Shown piece after piece: positions 32,752 through 32,932 of a DNA stretch of 32,932 bases. The translations under genes were made by a program, and so were the position numbers. A model generated the notes under the pieces. It ran no database searches. It was not told where the DNA came from and was given only the letters and a program-made list of their open reading frames with translations. Numbering within the stretch: the first letter of the stretch is position 1; the number at the start of each line of letters is the position of its first letter. This DNA comes from Candidatus Poribacteria bacterium (GTDB lineage: Bacteria; Poribacteria; WGA-4E; WGA-3G), in contig PYJC01000094.1 of NCBI GenBank assembly GCA_003635255.1, forward strand, positions 1 through 32,932, given 5' to 3'.

Positions 32752-32781
32752 TAAGAGGGGGAAACAATTATCCCCCTCTTA
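32752..32781 (+). terminator. Strong hairpin between the two repeat copies
   Basis: TAAGAGGGGG (32752-32761) is perfectly complementary to CCCCCTCTTA (32772-32781) with a 10-nt A/T-rich loop. It follows copy 1 after 9 bp. Only TATCTCGTATT follows rather than a T-run, so intrinsic termination would be inefficient. It may instead be a spacer hairpin in one long RNA, or a partial terminator. Confidence 0.35.
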
Positions 32782-32796
32782 TATCTCGTATTCCGC

Positions 32797-32915
32797 ATTG
32801 GTGGAGTAGGTCTATTGATCTTTAGAGAGTGCCGACTCTATTCACCAGAGGATCACCGAGTCCTCAAAAAATGAGGGATGCGTTGATAACGCCTTGAGAG
32901 TACCGACTCTACCTC
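32797..32915 (+). ncRNA. Candidate structured RNA, repeat copy 2
   Basis: Identical to copy 1 at 118 of 119 positions, offset by 173 bp; the one change (T32660 to C32833) lies in the loop of the second hairpin. No promoter precedes this copy, so it would be read from the promoter at 32590. Unlike copy 1 it is followed by CACTACT, so its last bases CTCCAC can pair with GTGGAG at its start and close the whole unit. Only 17 bp follow before the window ends; a downstream gene, if any, is not visible. Confidence 0.5.
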
Positions 32916-32932
32916 CACTACTTGTCAGTGAA

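Noticed and set aside
32752..32781. Hairpin as a certain rho-independent terminator
   Set aside because: The 10-bp stem is strong, but the sequence after it (TATCTCGTATT) has no T-run; kept only as a low-confidence entry.
32624..32915. Repeats as guanidine-II (mini-ykkC), hammerhead or CRISPR
   Set aside because: The hairpin loops are GCTG/GCCG and ACCG, not ACGR; no CTGATGA...GAAA hammerhead core is present; and two 119-bp copies with a 54-bp spacer do not fit a CRISPR array.
1..32932. tRNA or rRNA genes
   Set aside because: I looked in the gaps over 100 bp and saw no cloverleaf arms, T-loop consensus or rRNA segments; a tRNAscan-SE or Infernal run would settle this.

Overview
The window is a bacterial chromosome segment of moderate GC. 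Its core is a nearly complete division and cell-wall (dcw) cluster on the minus strand, about 12.2-31.4 kb. MurE carries the DNPR motif of meso-diaminopimelate ligases, and FtsA, FtsZ, FtsQ, FtsL, FtsI and FtsW are all present, so the organism makes DAP-type peptidoglycan and divides with the standard divisome. A membrane-anchored MurF, a TIGR03960-type radical SAM protein, a CRTAC1/ASPIC-UnbV protein, a LamG protein and a Gfo/Idh oxidoreductase together suggest Candidatus Poribacteria or a neighbouring uncultured phylum. That placement is inference; no marker here proves it.

Left arm (1-6.4 kb), accessory: the tail of a propeller-like protein; a small protein with a ParB-like helix-turn-helix; then a plus-strand cassette of a beta-order DNA methyltransferase with a degenerate nuclease-like C-terminus, an unknown 101-residue ORF and an HNH nuclease with an N-terminal membrane segment. 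Facing it on the minus strand is an overlapping pair, an OLD/AAA_15-like ATPase and a small protein with a D-x18-ExK signature resembling PD-(D/E)XK nucleases. Both sets look like defence or DNA-modification modules. Repeat-rich spacers separate them, including a miniature transposable element with 15-bp terminal inverted repeats and 9-bp flanking direct repeats.

Middle (6.5-12.1 kb), minus strand: a LamG protein, a TPR protein and an ASPIC/UnbV FG-GAP protein, the last two overlapping by 4 bp, preceded by a solitary B12-binding radical SAM protein.

Core (12.2-31.4 kb), read right to left: rsmH, ftsL-like, ftsI, murE, alpha/beta hydrolase, murF, ddl, mraY, murD, ftsW, murG, murC, ftsQ, ftsA, ftsZ. 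MurC, MurD, MurE and MurF build the UDP-MurNAc-pentapeptide, with Ddl supplying D-Ala-D-Ala. MraY and MurG make lipid II, FtsW and FtsI polymerise and crosslink it at the septum, and FtsQ, FtsL, FtsA and FtsZ organise the ring. murB and mraZ are absent from the cluster, ddl sits between murF and mraY, and a hydrolase is inserted between murE and murF. ftsZ has its own sigma70-type promoter and an eight-codon upstream ORF with a perfect Shine-Dalgarno.

Right end (31.5-32.9 kb): a Gfo/Idh oxidoreductase, and divergent from it a strong promoter that fires into two 119-bp direct repeats differing at one base. Each repeat can fold into a chain of small hairpins. This is the best candidate in the window for an undescribed element, either a tandem structured RNA or a tandem leader for a gene beyond the window edge.
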